From: JAGPCK01 sp041675505
Lineage (GTDB): Bacteria; Bacteroidota; Bacteroidia; UKL13-3
DNA: 64,000 bases
Reading direction: 5' to 3'
Assembly: GCA_041675505.1 (NCBI GenBank)
Contig: JBAYTR010000013.1
Coordinates: forward strand, 62,001-126,000
Shown: in pieces, positions 25,708-34,605 of the stretch
Numbering within the stretch: the first letter of the stretch is position 1
How the letters are laid out: each line of letters starts with the position of its first letter
Translations under genes and position numbers: made by a program
The notes under the pieces: model-generated
Seen by the model: only the letters and a program-made list of their open reading frames with translations
Database searches by the model: none
What the model was told of the DNA's origin: nothing

Positions 25708-27483
25708 ATGGCAGTACAAAAACCCAGCATCCCCAGTGGAACAAGAGACTTTGGCCCGGTTCAGGTGCAGAAAAGAAAACACATACTCAACACCCTTGAA
25801 CAGGTATTTCGCGCCCACGGCTACATGCCGCTGGAAACTCCTGCTATGGAGAACCTTAGTTCACTGGAGGGAAAGTATGGAGAAGAAGGTGATAAATTGC
25901 TGTTCAGAATAATTGAAAGTGGAGAGTACATTACAAATGCTTACAATCATATTACTACAAAACAATTCATTTTAACAAAATTTCTTAAGGAAATAACTAT
26001 AGGCATCTTTGATACTAGTTCTAAATGGACTGACTTATCAGAAACAGATGCGAAAGAATATGACAAGCTACAGAGCTATCTGAAAAATAATTTTGATTTT
26101 ATAACACAGCGCATATCAAGTCGAGAAGCATCGTTTCAAAACTTGCTTTCTGCTAACAAACCTTTTTATAAGAAATTTGAATCTAAAATTGAAGATATTG
26201 CATTATACCTCTGTAACTTATATCGCAATACTCCTGATAGTATACTTGAAATAGCAAACGAGAATACACCCTATTTAGATTACTTAATAAATGAATTTGT
26301 CATTAAATCATTTAACAAGTTTTTAATTCTGGAATCGAAAGAACTAAAAAAAGAGTTTTCGCAAAAAGGCCTCCGCTACGACCTCACCGTTCCATTTGCC
26401 CGTTACGTTGTAATGAACCGCAATGACATTACCTTACCTTTTAAACGTTACCAGATGCAACCCGTGTGGCGGGCTGACAGGCCACAGAAAGGACGCTACC
26501 GGGAGTTTTGGCAATGTGATGCCGATGTGGTGGGCAGCGATTCTTTACTCAACGAAGCCGATTTGATTCTGATTTACCTGGAAGCATTTAAAAAACTGGG
26601 ACTGGATGTTGTGGTGCGCTTAAACAACCGCAAAATTTTAGAAGGTATGGCTGCTTTACACGGTGAACGCTCCCGCTTCATTGAGTTTGCTACCATCATT
26701 GATAAGCTGGATAAAATAGGATACGATAAGGTGATGGAAGAATTGCATGCCTCGGGTTTTGCTATTCAGGCGCTCACTGCTTCTGAAAAAATATTCTCCA
26801 TACGAACAGATGAATTTCCTAACCCTTACCACAACCCCATTGTACTGGGTGCATTGCAGGATTTGGGCAATGACTTTGAAAAATACAACATCGATTTTGG
26901 CTTAAAAGGCATTGAAGAGTTGGCCAAAGTATACCACATGATTCCGCAGGAGTGGCAGGCACAGGTAATGATTGACCCGTTGTTGGCACGTGGCCTCTCC
27001 TATTACACCGGTTGCATTGTAGAAGTAGTGGCCAATGAAGGCACACTCAAAAGCAGCATAGGTGGTGGTGGTCGTTACGATAACCTTACGGGTGTATTTG
27101 GTTTGCAGGGTGTATCGGGAGTGGGTATTTCTTTTGGCCTCGATCGCATTTACGATATTCTTGAAGAACTGAAACGTTATCCGGAAGAAGTAAACCAACC
27201 CACGCACACCAAAGTATTGTTCTGTTGTTTTGATGAGGCATCTCAACTATACGCAACTGAAGCATTGAATAAAGTACGCCAGGCGGGTATACCTGCTGAA
27301 GTATATCCTGATCTGAAAAAAATAGGCAAACAACTGGATTATGCGAATGCATTAAAAATCCCTTTTGCCATTATGATTGGTGAAAATGAACGCAGCAGCG
27401 GAATACTCTCATTCAAAGACCTGAACAGCGGTACACAGGAATCACTCACACTGGAAACCATCATCGAAAAACTCAAAGGGTAG
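25708..27483 (+). CDS. hisS: Histidyl-tRNA synthetase with a large internal insertion
   Basis: A 591-residue class II synthetase; the family is usually 420-470. Residues 1-73 (PSIPSGTRDFGPVQVQKR, motif 1 region, GKYGEEGDKLLFRI) and 219-591 (KGLRYDLTVPFARYVV, motif 2 RADRPQKGRYREFWQCDADVVG, GLSYYTGCIVEVV, motif 3 region, C-terminal anticodon-binding domain) are normal for Bacteroidota HisRS. Between them lie about 145 residues where relatives have about 25-30. The extra part is helix-rich, Lys/Asn/Ile-rich, and its DNA (25930-26345) is far more AT-rich than the flanks. The frame stays open, so the enzyme is probably active. No intein motifs are present. Confidence 0.93.
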   Translation: MAVQKPSIPSGTRDFGPVQVQKRKHILNTLEQVFRAHGYMPLETPAMENLSSLEGKYGEEGDKLLFRIIESGEYITNAYNHITTKQFILTKFLKEITIGIFDTSSKWTDLSETDAKEYDKLQSYLKNNFDFITQRISSREASFQNLLSANKPFYKKFESKIEDIALYLCNLYRNTPDSILEIANENTPYLDYLINEFVIKSFNKFLILESKELKKEFSQKGLRYDLTVPFARYVVMNRNDITLPFKRYQMQPVWRADRPQKGRYREFWQCDADVVGSDSLLNEADLILIYLEAFKKLGLDVVVRLNNRKILEGMAALHGERSRFIEFATIIDKLDKIGYDKVMEELHASGFAIQALTASEKIFSIRTDEFPNPYHNPIVLGALQDLGNDFEKYNIDFGLKGIEELAKVYHMIPQEWQAQVMIDPLLARGLSYYTGCIVEVVANEGTLKSSIGGGGRYDNLTGVFGLQGVSGVGISFGLDRIYDILEELKRYPEEVNQPTHTKVLFCCFDEASQLYATEALNKVRQAGIPAEVYPDLKKIGKQLDYANALKIPFAIMIGENERSSGILSFKDLNSGTQESLTLETIIEKLKG

Positions 27484-27516
27484 TTTGCACCGGGGCCACA
27501 AACAATAACCACATTT

Positions 27517-28992
27517 ATGAGCACATTTGAAATTGACCATTCGCTTACCATAGACAACATCGCTCATTTACTGGAGCAAAATACATCCATAAAATTATCT
27601 GCTGCGGCTACACAGCGCATTGAAAAATGCCACCACTACCTGCAGCAAAAAATCGAAAAAGCAACCGACCCTATTTACGGAGTGAATACCGGATTCGGTG
27701 CTTTGTGTAATACGGGCATTTCGAATGAAAAACTTTCGACCCTGCAGGAAAATCTTTTACGCTCGCATGCCTGCGGAACCGGACAAGAAGTACCTCAGCA
27801 CATAGTAAAAATTATGCTGCTGCTCAAAATACAATCCTTATCGTATGGTCATTCAGGTGTACAAACGGCAACAGTAGAATTACTCACGCAGTTTTATAAC
27901 CACGCTATATTACCGGTAGTTTACGAACAAGGTTCTCTGGGTGCTTCAGGTGATTTGGCTCCTTTGGCTCATTTGTGTTTACCGCTTATTGGCGAAGGAG
28001 AGGTATGGTACAAAGGTGAAAAAACAACTGCAAGCAAAGCATTAACATCTGCCGGACTTAGCCCTGTTCAATTGCGAGCCAAAGAAGGTTTAGCACTTAT
28101 CAACGGCACTCAATTTATGGCTGCCTATGGCGTGTGGTGTTTACTCGAAGCAAAAAAACTCAGCAATAAGGCTGATGAAATAGCGGCACTTTCCATTGAT
28201 GCTTTTGACGGAAGAATAGATCCTTTTCACGAAGCCCTGCATCGCATTCGCGCACACAACGGACAAATAGCAACCGCCAAACGCATCAAAGATTTACTTG
28301 CCGGAAGTGAGATTAATGCACAACCCAAAACCGCTGTACAAGATCCGTATGCATTCCGTTGCATTCCGCAGGTACACGGTGCAAGTAAGGATGCCATCAG
28401 CTATGTACATTCTGTTTTTGAAACGGAAATTAATAGTGTTACCGATAATCCGAATGTGTTTCCTGATGAAGATTTAATTTTATCAGGGGGCAACTTTCAC
28501 GGACAACCGTTAGCCATTACGCTCGACTTTTTAGCCATCGCCTTAGCTGAACTCGGCAGTATTTCAGAGCGTAGAACGTATCAGTTGATTTCGGGTCAGC
28601 GCCAACTGCCTGCTTTCCTAACTCCTAATCCGGGCCTGCATTCCGGACTGATGATTCCGCAATACACAGCGGCCTCCATTGTTAGCCAGAACAAACAATT
28701 GTGTACCCCTGCCTCAGTTGACAGTATTGTAAGCAGCAACGGACAAGAAGATCATGTAAGCATGGGTGCCAATGCAGCTACTAAATGTTTGCGTGTGGTG
28801 AATAACCTGCGCACCATTCTCGCCATTGAATTGCTGAATGCTACGCAGGCATTGGAATTCCGCAGACCATTGAAAACATCACCATACCTGGAAGAGTTTG
28901 TTCTGAATTACAGAAAACATGTTTCTTTTGTTGAACATGACCGAAAACTATATGAAGACATTCATGCTTCTGAAAAATTTCTTAAAATCTAA
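27517..28992 (+). CDS. hutH: Histidine ammonia-lyase
   Basis: A 491-residue enzyme of the MIO family. The Ala-Ser-Gly triad that cyclises to the methylidene-imidazolone is in GSLGASGDLAPLAH; GVNTGFGALCNT, NGTQFMAAYG, SVTDNPNVF and GNFHGQPLA are further active-site signatures. It deaminates histidine to urocanate. No other hut genes are nearby. It follows hisS by 33 bp and overlaps the next reading frame. Confidence 0.95.
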   Translation: MSTFEIDHSLTIDNIAHLLEQNTSIKLSAAATQRIEKCHHYLQQKIEKATDPIYGVNTGFGALCNTGISNEKLSTLQENLLRSHACGTGQEVPQHIVKIMLLLKIQSLSYGHSGVQTATVELLTQFYNHAILPVVYEQGSLGASGDLAPLAHLCLPLIGEGEVWYKGEKTTASKALTSAGLSPVQLRAKEGLALINGTQFMAAYGVWCLLEAKKLSNKADEIAALSIDAFDGRIDPFHEALHRIRAHNGQIATAKRIKDLLAGSEINAQPKTAVQDPYAFRCIPQVHGASKDAISYVHSVFETEINSVTDNPNVFPDEDLILSGGNFHGQPLAITLDFLAIALAELGSISERRTYQLISGQRQLPAFLTPNPGLHSGLMIPQYTAASIVSQNKQLCTPASVDSIVSSNGQEDHVSMGANAATKCLRVVNNLRTILAIELLNATQALEFRRPLKTSPYLEEFVLNYRKHVSFVEHDRKLYEDIHASEKFLKI

Positions 28993-29968
28993 ATTGAGAG
29001 TAACAGGAAATATTTTTGCTGTTTCTATTGCTTTGTTCTGTTCCTGTTCAAATATGGAACCAGTAACAGATAGAACTAAAAAAGAGAATTTAGAATTTCC
29101 ACAAGCAGATACACTTGCACTTGGAAATGACTCTTTTGATTTAGCTGTAAGATATGGGAGGGCTTTACTACTTAACACTGCATTTTATATTGGCCCCCGC
29201 GGACAGAACGGGCAATACACCGGCAACAAATTAAACTGCACCAACTGCCACCAGCAAGCGGGAACAAAGCCTTACTCCTTCAATCTTATGCGTTCACATG
29301 ATGTTTATCCTCAATACAGGGCTCGTGAAGGCAAAGTACTTTCGTTAGCAGACAGAGTTAACAACTGCATAATGCGCCCACATAATGGAAAACCATTACC
29401 TCACAGCAGCAAAGAAATGATTGCAATTCTGTCTTACCTGAAGTGGATTAACTCTTTTATACCCGACTCTGCAGTTGCAGGTGAAAAGAATCTGACTGTC
29501 GTTTTCCCTGAGCGAGCAGCTAATCCCCAAAAAGGGGAAATCTTGTATGCCCAACACTGCTCCTCATGCCATGGTAAAAGCGGAGAAGGAATATCAGACA
29601 GTGCAAACATTGCTTTTTTATATCCTGCATTATGGGGGCCTCAATCGTACCAATCAGGCTCAAGTATGCACCGTGTAATTAAAATGGCACAGTGGTTAAA
29701 GGCCAATATGCCATACGGTATAAGTTCAGCACAAAAACCACTATTAACTGATGAAGAATATTTTGATATTGCAGCCTTCATAAACGATGACCGTATTCAT
29801 TTGCGGCCGGGTACAAAAAACTTTGACTACCCCATAGCTGTGGAAAAAGCAATTGATTATGCCATACCTCCCTTTGCCGATACATTTAGCATAGCTCAGC
29901 ACAAGTTCGGGCCTTACACACCCATTCTGGAATATTGGAAGAAAAAAGGATTAAGGGCAACCTATTAA
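28964..29968 (+). CDS. Dihaem cytochrome c lipoprotein, TsdA (thiosulfate dehydrogenase)-like
   Basis: A protein of about 334 residues; start chosen at ATG 28964 (28952 is possible), both inside the end of hutH. The leader KSKLRVTGNIFAVSIALFCSC has a lipobox-like cysteine. Two c-type haem motifs are present: CTNCHQQAG and CSSCHGKSGEG. Between them, YPQYRAREGKVLSLADRVNNC places a cysteine 39 residues after the first haem histidine, matching the haem-1 Cys ligand of TsdA. GKPLPHSSKEMIAIL is also TsdA-like. It may oxidise thiosulfate or reduce tetrathionate; chemistry not provable here. Confidence 0.75.
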   Translation: MLLKNFLKSKLRVTGNIFAVSIALFCSCSNMEPVTDRTKKENLEFPQADTLALGNDSFDLAVRYGRALLLNTAFYIGPRGQNGQYTGNKLNCTNCHQQAGTKPYSFNLMRSHDVYPQYRAREGKVLSLADRVNNCIMRPHNGKPLPHSSKEMIAILSYLKWINSFIPDSAVAGEKNLTVVFPERAANPQKGEILYAQHCSSCHGKSGEGISDSANIAFLYPALWGPQSYQSGSSMHRVIKMAQWLKANMPYGISSAQKPLLTDEEYFDIAAFINDDRIHLRPGTKNFDYPIAVEKAIDYAIPPFADTFSIAQHKFGPYTPILEYWKKKGLRATY

Positions 29969-31527
29969 TTTGAAGCTATTATACGTTGGCTCGCTCTTCC
30001 GGCTGTTTTACTTCGAACAACAATTTTCTGCTTTCTTTTTATAACCGATTTTGGTAAGCCGAAACGCGAACTGGAGCCTGCTAACAGGCTAACAGTATGT
30101 AACAACTTTTCATTCTTTTCACCTTTAAGTAAAAAGATTTCATATTCATCCGGTTCCGACCCTTCATTAGAGAGAAGCAAATGTCCACCTTCCTTCAAAG
30201 TTGCAGTAAAATAACACGGGTACAATGAGGATATATAGTGTGCACTGAAACTGCCGGCCTTACTCCATTGAGCCGAGCTATCTGCCCTACGCTCAGTAAG
30301 GCACTCCCAAACAATCTTTTTGTCTCTGTTCACCTCAAAATGTCTGTTCCACACACCTTGTGCTATAAGATAATTGCCGTTAGGTACTTCTTCCACAGAA
30401 CCTGTTTTAGCACAGAAATTCTCCTCAGGCAAAGCAAAGTTGAACTTATACTCCCATAACAATTGGGGAGGGTTTACAGCTTTTGGTGATGAAAACAACT
30501 GTATCGAACTTACCGTACCTCTGCGGCTGCGATTGCCATTATTAAACAAGAGTACTTCTCCTGCTGATGTAAAAGACGCAGCATGTTGAACCTCAAAGTT
30601 AGCTTGAGGAAATGCAGGTACTGATGAACTGATATTTTTTCCGATAACGTAACGTGGTACACCGCTTTTTCTGTTTACACAAATGATTGAACTAATGTCA
30701 CGACAAGAAATAAGAAAATCTTCATTCTTATTTCCGATAGCGATGGAATTTATATGAAAACTACCTGCAGAATCACAAGCGGGGTTATAGGGACGTTCGC
30801 TCCAAAAACGAACAATGTCTTTTTTGTAATCAACCTCAGCAACTATATCCTCTGAACTCATGGGATTAAGACTATCCTTTCGCGTCATTAACAATAAGTA
30901 ATTGCCTCCGGATACAAACCCAACCTGGTGATGAAAGTTTCCGATGTATTGATTCTTCCATTGAATTTGTTTAGTCTTCCATAAATAATCTCCCTCCAGA
31001 TTACATTCAGCAACAAAATCTGAAACAAAGGTAATTCGTCCGTTAGGGTTTACTCTGAAATGACGCACTGCATCAACTATAGACGGATGGCAAAGAACTG
31101 TTTCCCCTTTCCTGTTTATGATTATTCCATAATCAAGGCAAATAAGGCCATCTGTAGCATCAACAGAATCATAGACTGTAATCGTATTTTTTAAATTGTT
31201 AGAAGTGACCGATGCTTTTGTCGAAAAACTCCACACCGTTAATTGTGACAGATTTTTACCCGCTGCTGTTGCTTGTACACTGCATCTGTATGTTTGCCCG
31301 AAATCTAATAACTCCTTTACAAGATGAGCTACAGTAGAATCAGAAGCTACATAAATTACTTTCATATCTGACTCTCGGATAATATTAATATGATACACAT
31401 CTGCCCCTTTTACTTCGGGATACTCTAACATAACTTGCCGAAATGGAATAACAGCTCCGGGCAAAGGTAATTGTGCCCGCAAAGATTGAATAAAGACTAA
31501 TAATAAAAGTGCGAGTAAATATTTCAT
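29965..31527 (-). CDS. Arylsulfotransferase (ASST)-like secreted beta-propeller protein
   Basis: A 520-residue protein with a signal peptide (MKYLLALLLLVFIQSLRAQ), a fibronectin-like N-terminal region (about 25-110) and propeller-type repeats with histidine signatures: GDYLWKTKQIQ, NFHHQVGFVSGGNYLLL, FHINSIAIGNKNEDFLISCR, VQHAASFTSAGEVLLFNNG. These resemble the blades and catalytic histidines of aryl-sulfate sulfotransferases. Whether it transfers sulfate is unknown. Its end overlaps the cytochrome gene convergently by 4 bp. Confidence 0.6.
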   Translation of the reverse strand: MKYLLALLLLVFIQSLRAQLPLPGAVIPFRQVMLEYPEVKGADVYHINIIRESDMKVIYVASDSTVAHLVKELLDFGQTYRCSVQATAAGKNLSQLTVWSFSTKASVTSNNLKNTITVYDSVDATDGLICLDYGIIINRKGETVLCHPSIVDAVRHFRVNPNGRITFVSDFVAECNLEGDYLWKTKQIQWKNQYIGNFHHQVGFVSGGNYLLLMTRKDSLNPMSSEDIVAEVDYKKDIVRFWSERPYNPACDSAGSFHINSIAIGNKNEDFLISCRDISSIICVNRKSGVPRYVIGKNISSSVPAFPQANFEVQHAASFTSAGEVLLFNNGNRSRRGTVSSIQLFSSPKAVNPPQLLWEYKFNFALPEENFCAKTGSVEEVPNGNYLIAQGVWNRHFEVNRDKKIVWECLTERRADSSAQWSKAGSFSAHYISSLYPCYFTATLKEGGHLLLSNEGSEPDEYEIFLLKGEKNEKLLHTVSLLAGSSSRFGLPKSVIKRKQKIVVRSKTAGRASQRIIASN

Positions 31528-31562
31528 ACCACAAAAGTAACTTTTATTTTACTTTGAAAATA

Positions 31563-31600
31563 TGCTGAGTCAGGTGAATTGAACTGCACCTGACTCAGCA
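31563..31600 (-). terminator. Large inverted repeat ending the TonB operon
   Basis: A perfect 14-bp stem, TGCTGAGTCAGGTG (31563-31576) with CACCTGACTCAGCA (31587-31600), loop of 10. It lies 8 bp past the lipoprotein stop. The following minus-strand sequence is only moderately T-rich, so it may be a terminator or an RNA-stabilising hairpin. Confidence 0.6.
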
Positions 31601-31607
31601 GAAACAA

Positions 31608-32189
31608 CTACTTCAGCCTAACCGGAAAAGTAATATCAATATCCGACTCAGCAGAAGGACTCGCTGTTTTTGGCACACCATCGTAATGACTTAATACCAC
31701 ATTCAGCGTGCCCTGTACGGGTGCACCTGCTGTGGTATTTAGTTGTAACTCCAAGCCCACGGGCAAATTATTTAAATCTATGTCTGTGCGCGTTATTGCA
31801 ATCCTTCCGGTGAGATTACTGCTTAGCGTATAAAAAAACTGATGCGACTCCGCCTCTTCTTTTATTTCTGTTGAAATATCATCAACGGGTGATTTGGTCT
31901 CATCCAATACTGATACAACTGCATTATATGTTTTTGACGTATCAAGCAACAACGTATCAATAACAGGAGCCAAAGCCCCGGGGCCATCTGCGTCTTTCCA
32001 CTGTATAGTAAATGTATTGTTGGAATCTGATGCATCTGTTAAGGTTAACTTTACTGTGGTGATTAACTCCTGCGGATTGATGGGCGTGGGATTGGATGGG
32101 TCCTTATCCTTGTCTTTACAGGAATAGAAAAAACTGCTGATAACAATTACTGAAAAAAATATGGATGTTGTTTTTAAAATGTGATTCAT
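31608..32189 (-). CDS. Hypothetical lipoprotein of a TonB receptor operon
   Basis: A 193-residue protein; ATG at 32189 gives MNHILKTTSIFFSVIVISSF and a lipobox cysteine in FFYSCKDKDKDP. The mature part is a beta-rich domain with a long TVKLTLTDASDSNNTFTIQW strand and ends in DIDITFPVRLK. It starts 1 bp after the TonB receptor stop. By position it is a surface or periplasmic partner of that receptor. No enzymatic motif seen. Confidence 0.7.
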   Translation of the reverse strand: MNHILKTTSIFFSVIVISSFFYSCKDKDKDPSNPTPINPQELITTVKLTLTDASDSNNTFTIQWKDADGPGALAPVIDTLLLDTSKTYNAVVSVLDETKSPVDDISTEIKEEAESHQFFYTLSSNLTGRIAITRTDIDLNNLPVGLELQLNTTAGAPVQGTLNVVLSHYDGVPKTASPSAESDIDITFPVRLK

Positions 32190-32190
32190 G

Positions 32191-34593
32191 TTATTTTTTG
32201 TTTTGAGGTTGATAAATAGTAAAAGGAATTTGCACACTTAGCACAATGTTTCTACCGGGTTCATTCGTGTAATACCTGAACCGGCTTAAGTAATCCCGAT
32301 AAGAAGTATTCAAAATATTGTGTGCGGCTATTTTGAAATTAATTTCCTGCTTACCGGCTAAGAATGTGGTTCGCCAGGCGAGCGAATGTAGCGCATACCC
32401 GTCAGGCGGAGTCATATAGTCTTCTCCTTTAGGTACACGATTTTGTTTGGCTACCACTACCGTTTGCCATTCCAGCTGACTTTCTTTAATTCGTTTCCAT
32501 AACACCGGAAGAAGGTAACTTACCCGCACATTTCCTCTGTTAGCCGGCATCAAAATAAGCGGCTTGTTTGCACTTTCATTTTGCGCATACAGGTAAGTTA
32601 TGCCGGCAGTGAGCTGCCAGTTTTTGTGCGGAGCATAAGTACCACTTAACTCTGCTCCACTTAATCGTGCGTTGGTTTGTGTATAGCGCCACGTAGGGAA
32701 ACTTCCTCTGATGGTAACCGTAACCTGCGTATCGGGTTGCTGATAAATAAAGTTACCGATGTAGTTGCTATACACGCCTGCCCTCAGGTTCCATCGTTCA
32801 CGGGTAAACTGAATACCTGCATCGGTGTTCCATGATTTTTCAGGTTTCAAATTCGTGTTACCTGTTTCATAGGTTGCTGTGCCGCCATGCAATCCGTTAC
32901 TGTATAATTCATTCACTGCCGGTGGACGCCAGGCCGAGGCTATATTCATATCGGCTTTCACATATTCTGAAATATGGTACTCGCCACCCAACACTACCGT
33001 AAGGTTTTGCCAGGTATGGGGTGTTTGTGTTATCACCTTATTGATGTTTTGATACACCTCCATCCAACGCCAGTCGTATCGTAAACCACCCTCCACTTGC
33101 CAGCGTGATTTACTCCACTTCTCTACGACATAAACCCCTGCAGTTCGGGCAATAAAATTCGGAATGAGAAAACGTTCACCTGAAGCATAGTTGCCTTGAT
33201 TCATGTAACTGAAACCTGTTTTGCCTGTAAAATTGCGTAGGCGTTTATGCTCCAACTTTAACTCTGCTGTTTGTGTGGTTAGTGTTAACTCATAACCCGG
33301 GCGTTGCAATGCACGTAAGGAATCGCTGTATATATAATGTGCATCGTATTCTTTGCGGTCGTTTACCTGTTGAGCCAGTTGTAAGGATACGCGCCCTATT
33401 TTTTTCAGGTTATGCATCAGCTTAATGCTGCCTATTTCATGCAGCACTTCCTGCTTTGGATTACCAATGTGAAAGGTGAAAGGTTTAGTGTAAAATGGTT
33501 CTTCAGCAGTAATCGCCCGCAGCAAATCTTCTTTGTTGCCTATGTGTGAACCACGCAAAATGCCCAACTTAGTAGCAAAGCGACTGTAATATACCTGCAC
33601 ACTACTATTGGTATTTCGCCATTCTGCTGAAGCAGCGCCATCGTATTCCCTGAAACCTGTATTCGACATCACGTACTCCGGAGTTCTTGAATCTCCTGCT
33701 TTACGTAAGCTGCCCTGCACCCACCAACTTACATGTTGCATGCCTTTATGGTGGTGCCCGTCCAATACCAATGAGCCGGCACTTTGTTTATTGTTGGAAA
33801 AATAATTTCCCATCAACTCACCTCCTATTCCTTCTGCTGAACGAAACTCACGTGGTTCAATTCGCACCACACCTCCTATAGCTTCAGGGCCATATTCAAC
33901 TGAACTTGCTCCTTTAATTACCTGCACTTTGCCGGGCATAAAAGGATCAATCTCCGGCCCGTGTTCGCCACCCCACTGTTGCCCTTCCTGACGCACCCCA
34001 CTATTTACCGTTAAAATACGCTGACTGTGTAAACCGCGAATAACGGGCTTGCTGATGGAAGGCCCGGTTGAAAATGTGGTGACCCCCGGCAACAATTTTA
34101 ACTGGTCGCTCAGGGTTTGTCCGCGCAAGGCATCCAGTTCTTTTTTGTTAAGCTCTTCTATACGCTGTCCGGTAACCGATGATTTCTCCTCGGCTCTTCG
34201 CTCCGTGATTTCTACCTCATGCAGGTGAAACTCCTCTGCACATAAATCAATGCGCAACTCCCGGTTTTGTTTCACATCCACCTTACGCTCGTAAACATGG
34301 TAACCGATGTAAGACACCTGCACTGTATAATAACCGGCTTCCACAGAATCAAAGGCCACCTTACCCAGTGCATCTGTTAATGCACTGCGATTTTTTTCTT
34401 TGAGCACTACTGTTGCTGCCTCTAAAGGTTGCCTCGAGGTGCTGTCAACCACCACTACCGAAATCTTAAAACGGGATTTGGTACGTTGTGCTGTGACTAC
34501 CAACGCAGACAATAGAAACAACAGTAGCAAAACTGCTGAGCGATAAAAAAATGTGTACAATAGAAAATTAATTAAGCCACCAACTGGCGGCAA
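32191..34593 (-). CDS. TonB-dependent receptor, probably for zinc or another metal
   Basis: An 800-residue outer-membrane receptor: signal peptide, carboxypeptidase-like domain (about 42-120), plug domain (LRGQTLSDQLKLLPGVTTFS, PVIRGLHSQRILTVNSGVRQ, HGPEIDPFMPGKVQVIKG) and a 22-strand barrel ending with a terminal aromatic region. GVRQEGQQWGGEHGPEIDP resembles ZnuD-type zinc receptors. The start is TTG at 34593; another TTG at 34560 gives a shorter, cleaner signal peptide. Flanked by a His-rich protein and a lipoprotein in one operon, consistent with metal uptake (inference). Confidence 0.88.
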   Translation of the reverse strand: MPPVGGLINFLLYTFFYRSAVLLLLFLLSALVVTAQRTKSRFKISVVVVDSTSRQPLEAATVVLKEKNRSALTDALGKVAFDSVEAGYYTVQVSYIGYHVYERKVDVKQNRELRIDLCAEEFHLHEVEITERRAEEKSSVTGQRIEELNKKELDALRGQTLSDQLKLLPGVTTFSTGPSISKPVIRGLHSQRILTVNSGVRQEGQQWGGEHGPEIDPFMPGKVQVIKGASSVEYGPEAIGGVVRIEPREFRSAEGIGGELMGNYFSNNKQSAGSLVLDGHHHKGMQHVSWWVQGSLRKAGDSRTPEYVMSNTGFREYDGAASAEWRNTNSSVQVYYSRFATKLGILRGSHIGNKEDLLRAITAEEPFYTKPFTFHIGNPKQEVLHEIGSIKLMHNLKKIGRVSLQLAQQVNDRKEYDAHYIYSDSLRALQRPGYELTLTTQTAELKLEHKRLRNFTGKTGFSYMNQGNYASGERFLIPNFIARTAGVYVVEKWSKSRWQVEGGLRYDWRWMEVYQNINKVITQTPHTWQNLTVVLGGEYHISEYVKADMNIASAWRPPAVNELYSNGLHGGTATYETGNTNLKPEKSWNTDAGIQFTRERWNLRAGVYSNYIGNFIYQQPDTQVTVTIRGSFPTWRYTQTNARLSGAELSGTYAPHKNWQLTAGITYLYAQNESANKPLILMPANRGNVRVSYLLPVLWKRIKESQLEWQTVVVAKQNRVPKGEDYMTPPDGYALHSLAWRTTFLAGKQEINFKIAAHNILNTSYRDYLSRFRYYTNEPGRNIVLSVQIPFTIYQPQNKK

Positions 34594-34605
34594 TTGAACA
34601 TACGG

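Noticed and set aside
25930..26345. Mini-intein in hisS
   Set aside because: The size is right, but there is no Cys or Ser at a plausible first position, no block B TxxH and no terminal HN-C/S/T.
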